Source: QPIN01 sp964472945
Lineage (GTDB): Bacteria; Pseudomonadota; Gammaproteobacteria; Methylococcales; Methylomonadaceae
Direction of reading: 5' to 3'
Assembly: GCA_964472945.1 (NCBI GenBank)
Contig: CAYYNM010000002.1
Location: forward strand, 1 to 52,021
Length of the DNA stretch: 52,021 bases
In this document: positions 24,956 through 32,301 of the stretch, piece after piece
How the letters are laid out: each line of letters starts with the position of its first letter
Numbering within the stretch: the first letter of the stretch is position 1
Position numbers and translations under genes: made by a program
Notes under the pieces: model-generated
Database searches by the model: none
Told to the model about the DNA's origin: nothing
Seen by the model: only the letters and a program-made list of their open reading frames with translations

Positions 24956-25467
24956 ATAATATGCAAAGTACAGTAATAAGCATTGATGATATTGATGTGA
25001 TTTTTTTTGATTTTGATGGTGTCTTAACAAATAATCTTGTGCATTTAGATCAAGATGGTAAAGAATGGGTAAGCTGTAGTCGAGCAGACGGATTAGCTTT
25101 CGACGTATTACGCAAACTAAATAAACCCGTATATATTCTTTCGACAGAAAAAAACTCAGTAGTAACAGCTAGAGCTAACAAGCTCAAAATACCTGCAATA
25201 CAAGGTGTTGAGAATAAGGCTGAAAAAATTAAAGTCTTGGTGAGTGAGATGAAGTTTGACCTTACTAAGGTGCTTTATGTTGGTAACGATTTGAATGACT
25301 TTCAGGCGATGGAGCTGTGCGGTTATACCGCTTGTCCATCTGATAGTCATGAAAAAATAAAAGAAATTTCATCTTTTGTGCTCGGTACTATGGGCGGAAA
25401 AGGTGTTGTTCGTGAATTACTGGAAAATGTTCTTAAGTTGAATTTTATTCAAATACTTTATCCATAA
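24952..25467 (+). CDS. KdsC-like HAD phosphatase
   Basis: A 171-residue HAD hydrolase without a large cap domain, the size and layout of Kdo-8-phosphate phosphatase KdsC and of the phosphatase domain of N-acylneuraminate cytidylyltransferase. Motif I is FFDFDGVLTNN with Asp20 and Asp22, motif II LSTEKN near 64, and motif IV VGNDLNDFQAM with Asp113 and Asp116. It overlaps the isomerase gene and is 21 bases before the synthase gene. A phosphatase here implies that the synthase makes a phosphorylated ulosonate, as in the Kdo and Kdn routes and unlike the legionaminate route. Confidence 0.82.
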   Translation: MNNMQSTVISIDDIDVIFFDFDGVLTNNLVHLDQDGKEWVSCSRADGLAFDVLRKLNKPVYILSTEKNSVVTARANKLKIPAIQGVENKAEKIKVLVSEMKFDLTKVLYVGNDLNDFQAMELCGYTACPSDSHEKIKEISSFVLGTMGGKGVVRELLENVLKLNFIQILYP

Positions 25468-25488
25468 TTAAATTTAGAGAGGAAAGCT

Positions 25489-26334
25489 ATGTCTATATTT
25501 ATAGTTGCAGAAATTGGAATTAACCATAATGGTGATATGTCAATCTGTAAAGAATTAATTGATGTTGCATCAGACACGGGTTGTGATGCTGTTAAATTTC
25601 AAAAAAGAGATATCGACCAGGTATACACTCAAGATTTTCTTGATTCATCAAGAGAAAGTCCATGGGGAACAACTCAACGTGAACAGAAAGCGGGACTTGA
25701 GTTTACAGCTGATCAATATAATGAGATAGCTGACTACTGTAAAAGTAAAAAACTTGAATGGTTTGCTTCTGCTTGGGATACTAATAGCCAGAAATTTTTA
25801 CAACAGTTCAATTGTAAATTTAATAAAGTCGCTTCAGCTATGATTGTTCATGAAGAATTACTGAAGATGATTGCGCAAGAAAAGAAACACACTTTTATTT
25901 CAACGGGTATGACCACATACGAAGAAATCCAAACTGCTGTTGATATTTTTAGAGCTGCAGACTGTCCATTTGAATTAATGCATACAGTTTCTACTTATCC
26001 TATGAAGGATGAAGATGCCAATCTCAATATGATTAATACGCTAAGAGATAAATATCAGTGTGATGTTGGTTACAGTGGGCATGAGGTCGGTCTTGCAGTT
26101 TCTTATGCGGCTTCCGCCTTGGGAATTACATCACTTGAACGTCATATCACTGTTAATCGTGCAATGTATGGTTCTGATCAGTCAGCTTCTGTCGAGCCTG
26201 CAGGTATTCGCCAACTAGTGGGAGCCGTTAGAAAAATCGAAAAAGCAATGGGAGATGGTGTTAAAAAAGTGATTGATGCAGAAACACCCATTGCTCAAAA
26301 ATTACGTGAGCACCTAGCTTGGCAAGGTAGTTAA
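25489..26334 (+). CDS. Short NeuB-family synthase lacking the SAF domain
   Basis: A PEP-condensing synthase of 281 residues. The NeuB barrel is complete: IVAEIGINHNGDMSICKELIDVASDTGCDAVKFQ at 5-38, STGMTTYEEI near 139, VGYSGHEVGLAVSYAA near 192, LERHITVNRAMYGSDQSAS near 217. It stops at about the end of the barrel; the C-terminal SAF domain of about 60 residues found in LegI at 8442-9497 is missing. In NeuB that domain reaches over to the partner subunit and contacts the N-acyl group of the acceptor. Its absence suggests an acceptor without an N-acyl group. Strong AGAGAGGAAAGC ribosome site. Confidence 0.83.
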   Translation: MSIFIVAEIGINHNGDMSICKELIDVASDTGCDAVKFQKRDIDQVYTQDFLDSSRESPWGTTQREQKAGLEFTADQYNEIADYCKSKKLEWFASAWDTNSQKFLQQFNCKFNKVASAMIVHEELLKMIAQEKKHTFISTGMTTYEEIQTAVDIFRAADCPFELMHTVSTYPMKDEDANLNMINTLRDKYQCDVGYSGHEVGLAVSYAASALGITSLERHITVNRAMYGSDQSASVEPAGIRQLVGAVRKIEKAMGDGVKKVIDAETPIAQKLREHLAWQGS

Positions 26335-26359
26335 TCGTTCATTCTACAAGGTAAGCGAA

Positions 26360-27196
26360 GTGAAAAATATATTTGGTGTAATGCAAGGTAGGCTTGTTCC
26401 GAAATACCAAGGAAGATACCAAGCCCACCCCATAGGTAACTGGCAGAGAGAGTTTGAAGTTGCACAAGAAATTGGACTCGATTGTATCGAGTTTATTCTC
26501 GATTATAATGATGCTAATGAAAATCCTCTTTTGAAAGAAGGAGGAGTTAAAGAAATACAGTCAGTGATAGCGAAAACGGATGTTACAGTTAAAACAATTT
26601 GTGCAGATTATTTTATGGAAGCACCATTACATTCTGAAGATATTATAGAAGGAAAAAAGAGTCAGAAAATTATGGAGAGTTTATTGAATAGCGCAGCACA
26701 ACTCGGTGTTTCAGACGTGGTTGTACCCTGTGTAGATCAGTCAACACTTCATAATCAAGAGGCTGCTGATCGTTTCGTAAAGATGATGGCACCGGTTGTA
26801 CTGATTGCTGAACAACATGGCATCAACCTTTCTTTAGAAACAGACTTAGCACCAGCCCCTTTTGCTACTCTACTACAACGATTTAATTCTGATCGCGTTA
26901 CTGTTAATTACGATATTGGTAATAGTGCTGCACTGGGATTTGACCCGATTGAAGAGTTGAATTCATACGGCAAAAAAATTACAGATATTCACATTAAAGA
27001 CCGAGTTCTCGGTGGAGGGCCTGTGGAACTAGGTCAGGGTGATGCTGACTTTAATTCGTTCTTTTTAAAGCTCAAAGAGTTTGATTATACCGGCCCATTT
27101 ATAATGCAAGCTTATAGAGACGATGAAGGTGTTGCTATTTTTAAAAAACAATTAAAGTGGATCAAAAAACAAATGGAAGCATATAGTGCGAGTTAG
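26360..27196 (+). CDS. TIM-barrel sugar isomerase/epimerase family protein
   Basis: A 278-residue protein of the xylose-isomerase-like AP-endonuclease 2 barrel family. Metal-ligand type segments are visible: CIEFILDYND near 43, SLETD near 152, NYDIGNS near 180 and TDIHIKDR near 205, the usual Glu-Asp-His-Glu pattern of these isomerases. Start GTG at 26360 after AAGGTAAG. It lies between the synthase and the cytidylyltransferase genes and overlaps the latter by 11 bases. It probably isomerises or epimerises either the aldose substrate or the ulosonate product of this block; the substrate is not known. Confidence 0.7.
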   Translation: MKNIFGVMQGRLVPKYQGRYQAHPIGNWQREFEVAQEIGLDCIEFILDYNDANENPLLKEGGVKEIQSVIAKTDVTVKTICADYFMEAPLHSEDIIEGKKSQKIMESLLNSAAQLGVSDVVVPCVDQSTLHNQEAADRFVKMMAPVVLIAEQHGINLSLETDLAPAPFATLLQRFNSDRVTVNYDIGNSAALGFDPIEELNSYGKKITDIHIKDRVLGGGPVELGQGDADFNSFFLKLKEFDYTGPFIMQAYRDDEGVAIFKKQLKWIKKQMEAYSAS

Positions 27197-27884
27197 CTCA
27201 ATTATTCTGGCAAGAGGAGGTTCTAAAGGGATACCAAAAAAGAATCTTATAAACTTTTGTGGTAAACCACTTTTAGCATGGACAATCTTACAATCACTAG
27301 CAGCAAATAATGTAAGCGACACTTGGGTTAGCTCGGATAGTCAGGAAATGTTAGACGTAGCAGAGCAATATGGTGCTAAGTCTATTAAACGGCCAGATGA
27401 AATATCAGGGGATACTGAATCTTCAGAATCTGCATGGTTGCATGCAATAGATTTTATTGAAAGTCAACCAGACTCTGCTGCAATTGATTATGTGCTGGCT
27501 CCGCAAGTAACATCGCCATTAAGAGACGCATCTGATTTTTCTAATGCCATAAGTCAGTTTATAACAGAAAAATCTGACACACTTCTCTCTGTAGCAGAAA
27601 TTGAAGACTTTTTTATTTGGAAAAAAGATGAAAATGGAAATCCAGAGTCAGTTAATTATGATTATAAAAACCGAAAACTTCGTCAACAAATAGAAAATAG
27701 ATATTTAGAAAACGGTTCATTTTACATCTTTCCCCCTCAATTTCTGAAAGATAACAATAATAGATTGGGTGGAAAAATATCGCTGTATGAAATGGAGCGA
27801 TATAAAATGTTTCAGATTGATAATATAGAAGATGTTGAACTGTCTTCAGTTATTATGAAAGGATATGGTCTAGACAAAATATGA
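27186..27884 (+). CDS. Second CMP-ulosonate cytidylyltransferase
   Basis: A 232-residue NeuA/KdsB-superfamily protein with SIILARGGSKGIPKKNLINFCGKPL at 4-28, a VSSDSQEM segment near 46 and LAPQVTSPLRDASDF near 100. The tail NRLGGKISLYEMERYKMFQIDNIEDVEL carries the acidic metal site. It is clearly of the acylneuraminate cytidylyltransferase branch and only distantly like the LegF at 10171. GTG start within the end of the isomerase gene. It should activate the product of the short NeuB-like synthase after dephosphorylation. Confidence 0.82.
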   Translation: MRVSSIILARGGSKGIPKKNLINFCGKPLLAWTILQSLAANNVSDTWVSSDSQEMLDVAEQYGAKSIKRPDEISGDTESSESAWLHAIDFIESQPDSAAIDYVLAPQVTSPLRDASDFSNAISQFITEKSDTLLSVAEIEDFFIWKKDENGNPESVNYDYKNRKLRQQIENRYLENGSFYIFPPQFLKDNNNRLGGKISLYEMERYKMFQIDNIEDVELSSVIMKGYGLDKI

Positions 27885-28630
27885 GTAACTATATTGATAC
27901 TCTTTTTTCCTTAAAAGGAAAAACTGCAATTATAACGGGGGGATCTCGTGGGATTGGCGCTGGAATTGCACTTGGTTTTTTAAAAGCAGGCGCGAATATT
28001 ATTTGTGTGTCGAGATCAGAAAAAACCGAATTGAATGAACTCCAAGAATTTTATAAACAATGTGATATCACTGATAAGAAGCAATTCGATGCTATATGTA
28101 AGCAAGCTTGTGAATCATATGGAGGAATTGATATCCTTGTTAATGCAGCAGGCATTAGTTTGCCTTCAGATGATTCCTATTCAAAATTTGAACGATTCAC
28201 TAAAACCTTATCCGTTAATTTAATCTCAACCTATCAATGTTGTGAAATAGCATCTGAATTAATGCTAAATGGTGGAGCAATTATTAATATTACAAGTATT
28301 GGATCTATTCTTGGATTTCCTGATAATCCAGGTTATGTAGCAAGCAAAGGAGGCATTAGAGCTTTAACTAAAGCACTTGCTGAGGATTTGTCTGAAAATA
28401 ACATACGAGTCAATAATATCGCGCCTGGTTACACTAAAACTGATATGACTCAAAAAAGTTTTAGTGACTTAGAATTAAATAAGCAAAGAGTAGATAGAAT
28501 GATGATAAAGCGTTGGGGAAGTGTTGAGGATATAGCTGCTGCTGCAATTTTCTTAGCATCAAATGCATCATCATATATCACAGGTACAGACTTAATAGTT
28601 GATGGTGGCTGGACCGCAAAAGGTATCTAA
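27881..28630 (+). CDS. Short-chain dehydrogenase/reductase, first of three
   Basis: Classical SDR of 249 residues. The cofactor motif TGGSRGIGAGIALG is at about 19-32, NAAGIS near 87, and the catalytic set is Ser140-region ITSIGSILG, Tyr153-region GYVASKGG, with PGYTKTDM after it. The domain is complete. It overlaps the cytidylyltransferase by four bases and is followed at once by two further SDR genes. It may oxidise, reduce or epimerise a carbon of the ulosonate. The substrate is not predictable. Confidence 0.8.
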   Translation: MSNYIDTLFSLKGKTAIITGGSRGIGAGIALGFLKAGANIICVSRSEKTELNELQEFYKQCDITDKKQFDAICKQACESYGGIDILVNAAGISLPSDDSYSKFERFTKTLSVNLISTYQCCEIASELMLNGGAIINITSIGSILGFPDNPGYVASKGGIRALTKALAEDLSENNIRVNNIAPGYTKTDMTQKSFSDLELNKQRVDRMMIKRWGSVEDIAAAAIFLASNASSYITGTDLIVDGGWTAKGI

Positions 28631-28631
28631 T

Positions 28632-29405
28632 GTGAATTTACAGTTGTCTGGGAAAAAGGTTCTTGTTACTGGCTCGTCTCAAGGTATAGGTGCCGCTATC
28701 GCCATTGGTTTTCTTAATGAAGGAGCTGATGTTGTTATTGTCTCAAGAGGCAAAGAAAAACTGTCCGCTTTGGCAAGTAAACTGAAAACTAAATATGGTA
28801 AAAGTCGAATACTTCATGCTACTTGTGATTGTGCTGATGCAGAGTCTCTTGAAGGATTAAGAAATTTTATCATTGCTAAGTGGGACAGGTTAGATATTGT
28901 TATCGCTAATGTAGGCGATGGAAAAAGTGTTCCTGAGGCTATTCCAAGTGATGAAGAATGGGTAAGAACATGGAATAGTAATTTTGAATCTGCACTTCAA
29001 ACATCACGAGTCTTTCTTCCTGAACTAAAAGTATCAAAAGGCAATTTACTTTTTATATCTTCAATAACCGCGCTGGAGGCATTTGGTGCACCGGTTGATT
29101 ACTCAACTGCTAAAACAGCGGTTGTTGCCTTTGCAAAAAATATAGCGAGAAAATTAGCACAAGAAGTTCGGGTTAATGTTTTAGCTCCGGGCAATGTTAA
29201 TTTTCCCGGAAGTTCTTGGGATAAAAAAATTAAGTCTGATCCTGAACGGATTAAAATATTAATAGAAAATACAGTTCCAATGAATCGCTTTGGAACACCT
29301 GAAGAAATAGCAGATGCTGCCATCTTTTTGTGTTCAGAAAAGGCAAATTTCATTACTGGTTCAGTGTTGGTGATTGATGGTGGTCAAACAGTAGGTATTT
29401 TGTAA
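28632..29405 (+). CDS. Short-chain dehydrogenase/reductase, second of three
   Basis: Classical SDR of 257 residues if started at the GTG one base after the preceding stop; an ATG at 28599 inside the upstream gene is also in frame but adds eleven residues without family character. Motifs: VTGSSQGIGAAIAIG near 10-24, IANVGDG near 93, SSITALEAFG near 142, Tyr-x-x-x-Lys in VDYSTAKTAV near 156, and a C-terminal ITGSVLVIDGGQT. It is related to, but clearly distinct from, the genes on either side. Role in the ulosonate block inferred. Confidence 0.8.
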   Translation: MNLQLSGKKVLVTGSSQGIGAAIAIGFLNEGADVVIVSRGKEKLSALASKLKTKYGKSRILHATCDCADAESLEGLRNFIIAKWDRLDIVIANVGDGKSVPEAIPSDEEWVRTWNSNFESALQTSRVFLPELKVSKGNLLFISSITALEAFGAPVDYSTAKTAVVAFAKNIARKLAQEVRVNVLAPGNVNFPGSSWDKKIKSDPERIKILIENTVPMNRFGTPEEIADAAIFLCSEKANFITGSVLVIDGGQTVGIL

Positions 29406-29407
29406 AT

Positions 29408-30244
29408 ATGAAAAATAATTTAGATACATTATTCAACTTAGAAGGCCAGGTTATCGTCATCACTGGTGCTGCTGGTCTACTCGGAAAACAACACGCTGAA
29501 GCGGTTGCAGCTTATGGTGGAACCCCAATTTTATTGGATCTTTCCCAAGAAGCTGTTGATACATTAGCAAAGCAGCTGAATGAGAAATATGATGTAAAGT
29601 CATCAGGTTTTGCGGTAGACATTACCGATGAAAAGCAAATAGAAGAGAATTCCAGTTTATTGATAAAACAATACGGCAAGATCGATGGACTTGTTAATAA
29701 TGCTGCAAACAACCCTAAAGTAGAGGATAGCTCAGAGAAAAATTTTTCGAGGCTTGAGAACTTTCCAATTGATGTTTGGAATCAAGATATTGCGGTGGGA
29801 TTGACTGGATCATTTCTTTGTTCGAAACACTATGGTTATCAGATCTCTCAAAATTCCAATGGTGGGAGTATCGTAAATATTTCCTCTGATCTTGGTTTAA
29901 TGGCGCCAGACCAAAGACTCTATGCTAAGCAAGGATTAGCTGAAGAGCTACAGCCCGTTAAACCAATAACTTACTCGATTGTTAAAACGGGAATGATAGG
30001 TTTGACAAGGTATTTAGCTACTTATTGGGCCGAAAAGAATGTTCGTTGCAATGCAATATGCCCAGGTGGAGTTGAAAATGGACAACCTGAAGATTTTTTA
30101 AAAGAGGTGTCTTCAAGAATCCCTATGAATAGGTTGGCGAATAGTAATGAATATCAAGGAACGCTACTTTGGATGTTGAGCGAAGCCTCTAGCTATTTAA
30201 ATGGAGCAATTGTGCCAGTAGAAGGTGGACGAACCGTTTGGTAA
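29408..30244 (+). CDS. Short-chain dehydrogenase/reductase, third of three (PtmA-like)
   Basis: SDR of 278 residues with TGAAGLLGKQHAEAVAAYGG at 20-39, NNAANNPK near 97, a longer loop (APDQRLYAKQGLAEELQPVKPITYS) before the catalytic Tyr-x-x-x-Lys of TYSIVKTGMIG, and the ending GAIVPVEGGRTVW. The long loop and size resemble PtmA of the Campylobacter flagellin glycan locus. It begins two bases after the previous SDR and is the last gene of the ulosonate block, followed by a 111-base gap. PtmA's exact reaction is not something the sequence can settle. Confidence 0.78.
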   Translation: MKNNLDTLFNLEGQVIVITGAAGLLGKQHAEAVAAYGGTPILLDLSQEAVDTLAKQLNEKYDVKSSGFAVDITDEKQIEENSSLLIKQYGKIDGLVNNAANNPKVEDSSEKNFSRLENFPIDVWNQDIAVGLTGSFLCSKHYGYQISQNSNGGSIVNISSDLGLMAPDQRLYAKQGLAEELQPVKPITYSIVKTGMIGLTRYLATYWAEKNVRCNAICPGGVENGQPEDFLKEVSSRIPMNRLANSNEYQGTLLWMLSEASSYLNGAIVPVEGGRTVW

Positions 30245-30355
30245 AATAAATTCATTTTATCATTATGAATTTAGACAACCATGTAGAGTTATGCTTATGA
30301 AACAATTAATAACTATTCATTAGTTTTGATGTAAGTAAAAGGAAATAGTAACTAT

Positions 30356-31708
30356 ATGTCAAAAGAGTTGTTGGATAGAGAAAAAAATTACATGGATTTT
30401 GTAGAGCGCTGTTCTGATAACGCATTTCCAGATAGCTTATCTAATTTGTTGTATTATGAGAAAAGTTTATTTTTAAGAATTTGTGCTGGTCAGAGGTTAC
30501 TAAAAGGTTTATTTTTTAATGGGCACAAGGAGAGACTTTTAAATATTTCACAGTATGGTCCACAGAGGTTTTTTTTAGAATTAATAGTTATTCACTTACA
30601 CATTCCTTTGTTTTTAGCGCGAGTATTGTCAAAAATTAAATTTAGTATCACCTTATTCCGCTTATCATTGCGTTGGACAAGTAAAGAGTCTGCTAGTGAT
30701 TTATCCAATTATGAAAATCTAACCTTTCTAATGTCAGATTTTGCTAGATTAACCAATAGATTTACTGATGTCATTAGAGATGCTAAAAACCTTTGTGAGA
30801 TTCATTCTGACTGTGAAGTAAGATTGATTGCTAATGGTGATCATAGTTATTTCTTTTTACCACGGTTGTCACTTAATCAGTTCTTGAGCGTATTGCGCGC
30901 ACCATCATGGAAAATGACGTATTTAATCCGCGCTTATAGACAGCACAACTTTATTGAGAAATATAATATTGATAATGCTTATATTGTAGATGGTGACTCT
31001 CCTAGCAGTGTAAGTTCTGCTTATGCAGCGAATTTATCTGATACTACCAGCACTTGTATTCAATGGGGAACGATGGCTATGGGTATTAAACCTGGATACA
31101 AACTTTTTCCGTTTAACTATTTTTTATGTACAGGACAATATTATGTTGATTTACTAAGTCCTTTTTCAGATAGAACTAAATTCCTGGTAAGTGAATTTAT
31201 AAATAATGCCAAATTTGATGAAAAAATTGATTTTAATAGATGCGGCTCAGTATTGTTCGTATTGAATGAATCAGAAACAGCAATTTCAAAAGAGGAATCT
31301 GATTTTTTAATAAATTTATGTGTCGAAACAAAGAAGCGATTTCCAGATTTAAATGTTACCGCTAGACCTCATCCAGATATGTTTTTAAATGAGGTGGCTG
31401 TCAGTTTATTTAAAGAGTGTGGGGTGGTTATCGATAACGCCACTAATCCAAATATTGCATTAAGTGAAAATAAATTTTTGGTTGGGCATGTATCAAGCCT
31501 TATGATTGAATCTATAGAATATGATTGTTTCCCTATATTTATGGAGATAGGTATAAAACAGCTACATCCAGATTTGGTGGCTTTATCTGCTGCAATGAAG
31601 TTTGAAACAAAAAAAGAGTGGTTTCTATTATTAGATGACCTATTAAAAAACTATTGTAACTATACAGCGCAAACATCACTTAAGATGTCTTTAAATAATA
31701 GAGAGTAA
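30356..31708 (+). CDS. Putative GT-B glycosyltransferase with HP motif
   Basis: A 450-residue protein not placed in a known family with certainty. It has a basic, hydrophobic N-terminal half and a C-terminal nucleotide-fold half: VLFVLNESETAIS near 298, an HP motif in VTARPHPDMF near 340, and LVGHVSSLMIESIEYDCFPIF near 380, where GT-B enzymes bind the nucleotide. The HP motif lies at nearly the same position as in the 22353-23855 protein, and is shared with Kdo and sialic acid transferases. It is placed directly after the ulosonate block. A broken copy of its start lies at 23859-23970, and its end NNRE-stop is echoed just before the polymerase gene at 34994. Confidence 0.58.
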   Translation: MSKELLDREKNYMDFVERCSDNAFPDSLSNLLYYEKSLFLRICAGQRLLKGLFFNGHKERLLNISQYGPQRFFLELIVIHLHIPLFLARVLSKIKFSITLFRLSLRWTSKESASDLSNYENLTFLMSDFARLTNRFTDVIRDAKNLCEIHSDCEVRLIANGDHSYFFLPRLSLNQFLSVLRAPSWKMTYLIRAYRQHNFIEKYNIDNAYIVDGDSPSSVSSAYAANLSDTTSTCIQWGTMAMGIKPGYKLFPFNYFLCTGQYYVDLLSPFSDRTKFLVSEFINNAKFDEKIDFNRCGSVLFVLNESETAISKEESDFLINLCVETKKRFPDLNVTARPHPDMFLNEVAVSLFKECGVVIDNATNPNIALSENKFLVGHVSSLMIESIEYDCFPIFMEIGIKQLHPDLVALSAAMKFETKKEWFLLLDDLLKNYCNYTAQTSLKMSLNNRE

Positions 31709-31720
31709 TTTGTATGGTAT
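31697..31720 (+). repeat. 24-base direct repeat, left copy
   Basis: This stretch (end of the 30356 gene and following bases) matches 34977-35000 at 23 of 24 positions. The two copies flank the O-acetylation gene pair at 32302-34944. Both encode the end NNRE-stop followed by the start region of the polymerase. Confidence 0.85.
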
Positions 31721-31850
31721 AAAAAAGTTGGAGATGATGTATTGATATCTTCTAATATTGCTTTCACTTTATTATGGGAAATATATCTCTACCTTTATTA
31801 GAAGTTTTTTATTTGAAGTTTTATTATGTGTGGGTAGGCTAGAAATTTAG
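31709..31850 (+). pseudogene. Decayed 5' copy of the wzy-like gene
   Basis: Bases 31721-31850 line up with 35111-35235 inside the wzy-like gene. Matching blocks include CTAATATTGCTTTCA against CTGATATTGCTTTCA, and TATTAGAAGTTTTTTATTT against TGTTAGAGGCTTTTTATTT. Bases equivalent to 35001-35110 are deleted and the frame is broken. With the 24-base repeat to its left, this is a degenerate copy of the beginning of the polymerase gene. Confidence 0.75.
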
Positions 31851-32301
31851 CATGGTGATAGAACGTCTGGAATGTGATTGCTTGTTAGCTTTCATGATAT
31901 CGGATTAAATTATTTATAACTTGAATTAATTAAGTTGTTAGCAGTAAAGTTTTTTAAAATGAAATAAATGGTTTGATATTGTTAATAATATCAATTAATA
32001 ATTACGGATTTCCTTCAAAATTAAAGTTGGCACAGGTTTGCTATGAATAATACAAGGTCATAGAGTATTAATAAAACTCTAATTTTTAGTTAGGTATTAT
32101 ATCAATAATAATCTCATTTCTTCGAATTTATGTTAACAATAATTATTAATAAAAAATAATTCAATTTACAATGAGCGCGCTAGAATATAAAGATATCTAT
32201 TTTTATTAGATATGATTGATTCCTGATGAATTATATTAAATCTGATTTTCTATCAGCTTATGATAAATATATTGTAATAATAAGGGTAAGTTTTTTATAA
32301 T
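31851..32301 (+). other. Gap before the MBOAT gene
   Basis: No gene is supported. An AT-only inverted repeat, TTGATATT and AATATCAA around six bases, lies at 31973-31994; without G+C pairs it is a poor terminator. An AAGGG site at 32283-32287 serves the MBOAT gene. The stretch is likely debris of the rearrangement described beside it. Confidence 0.5.

Noticed and set aside
24344..25467. gmhA/kdsC as LPS core housekeeping genes
   Set aside because: They overlap each other and sit directly before a NeuB-like synthase and a cytidylyltransferase in an acquired block, without gmhB, hldE or kdsD. A dedicated role fits better.
31973..31994. AT-only hairpin as a transcription terminator
   Set aside because: The stem has eight pairs with almost no G+C and no T tract directly after it. 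A terminator here would also cut off the downstream operon genes.
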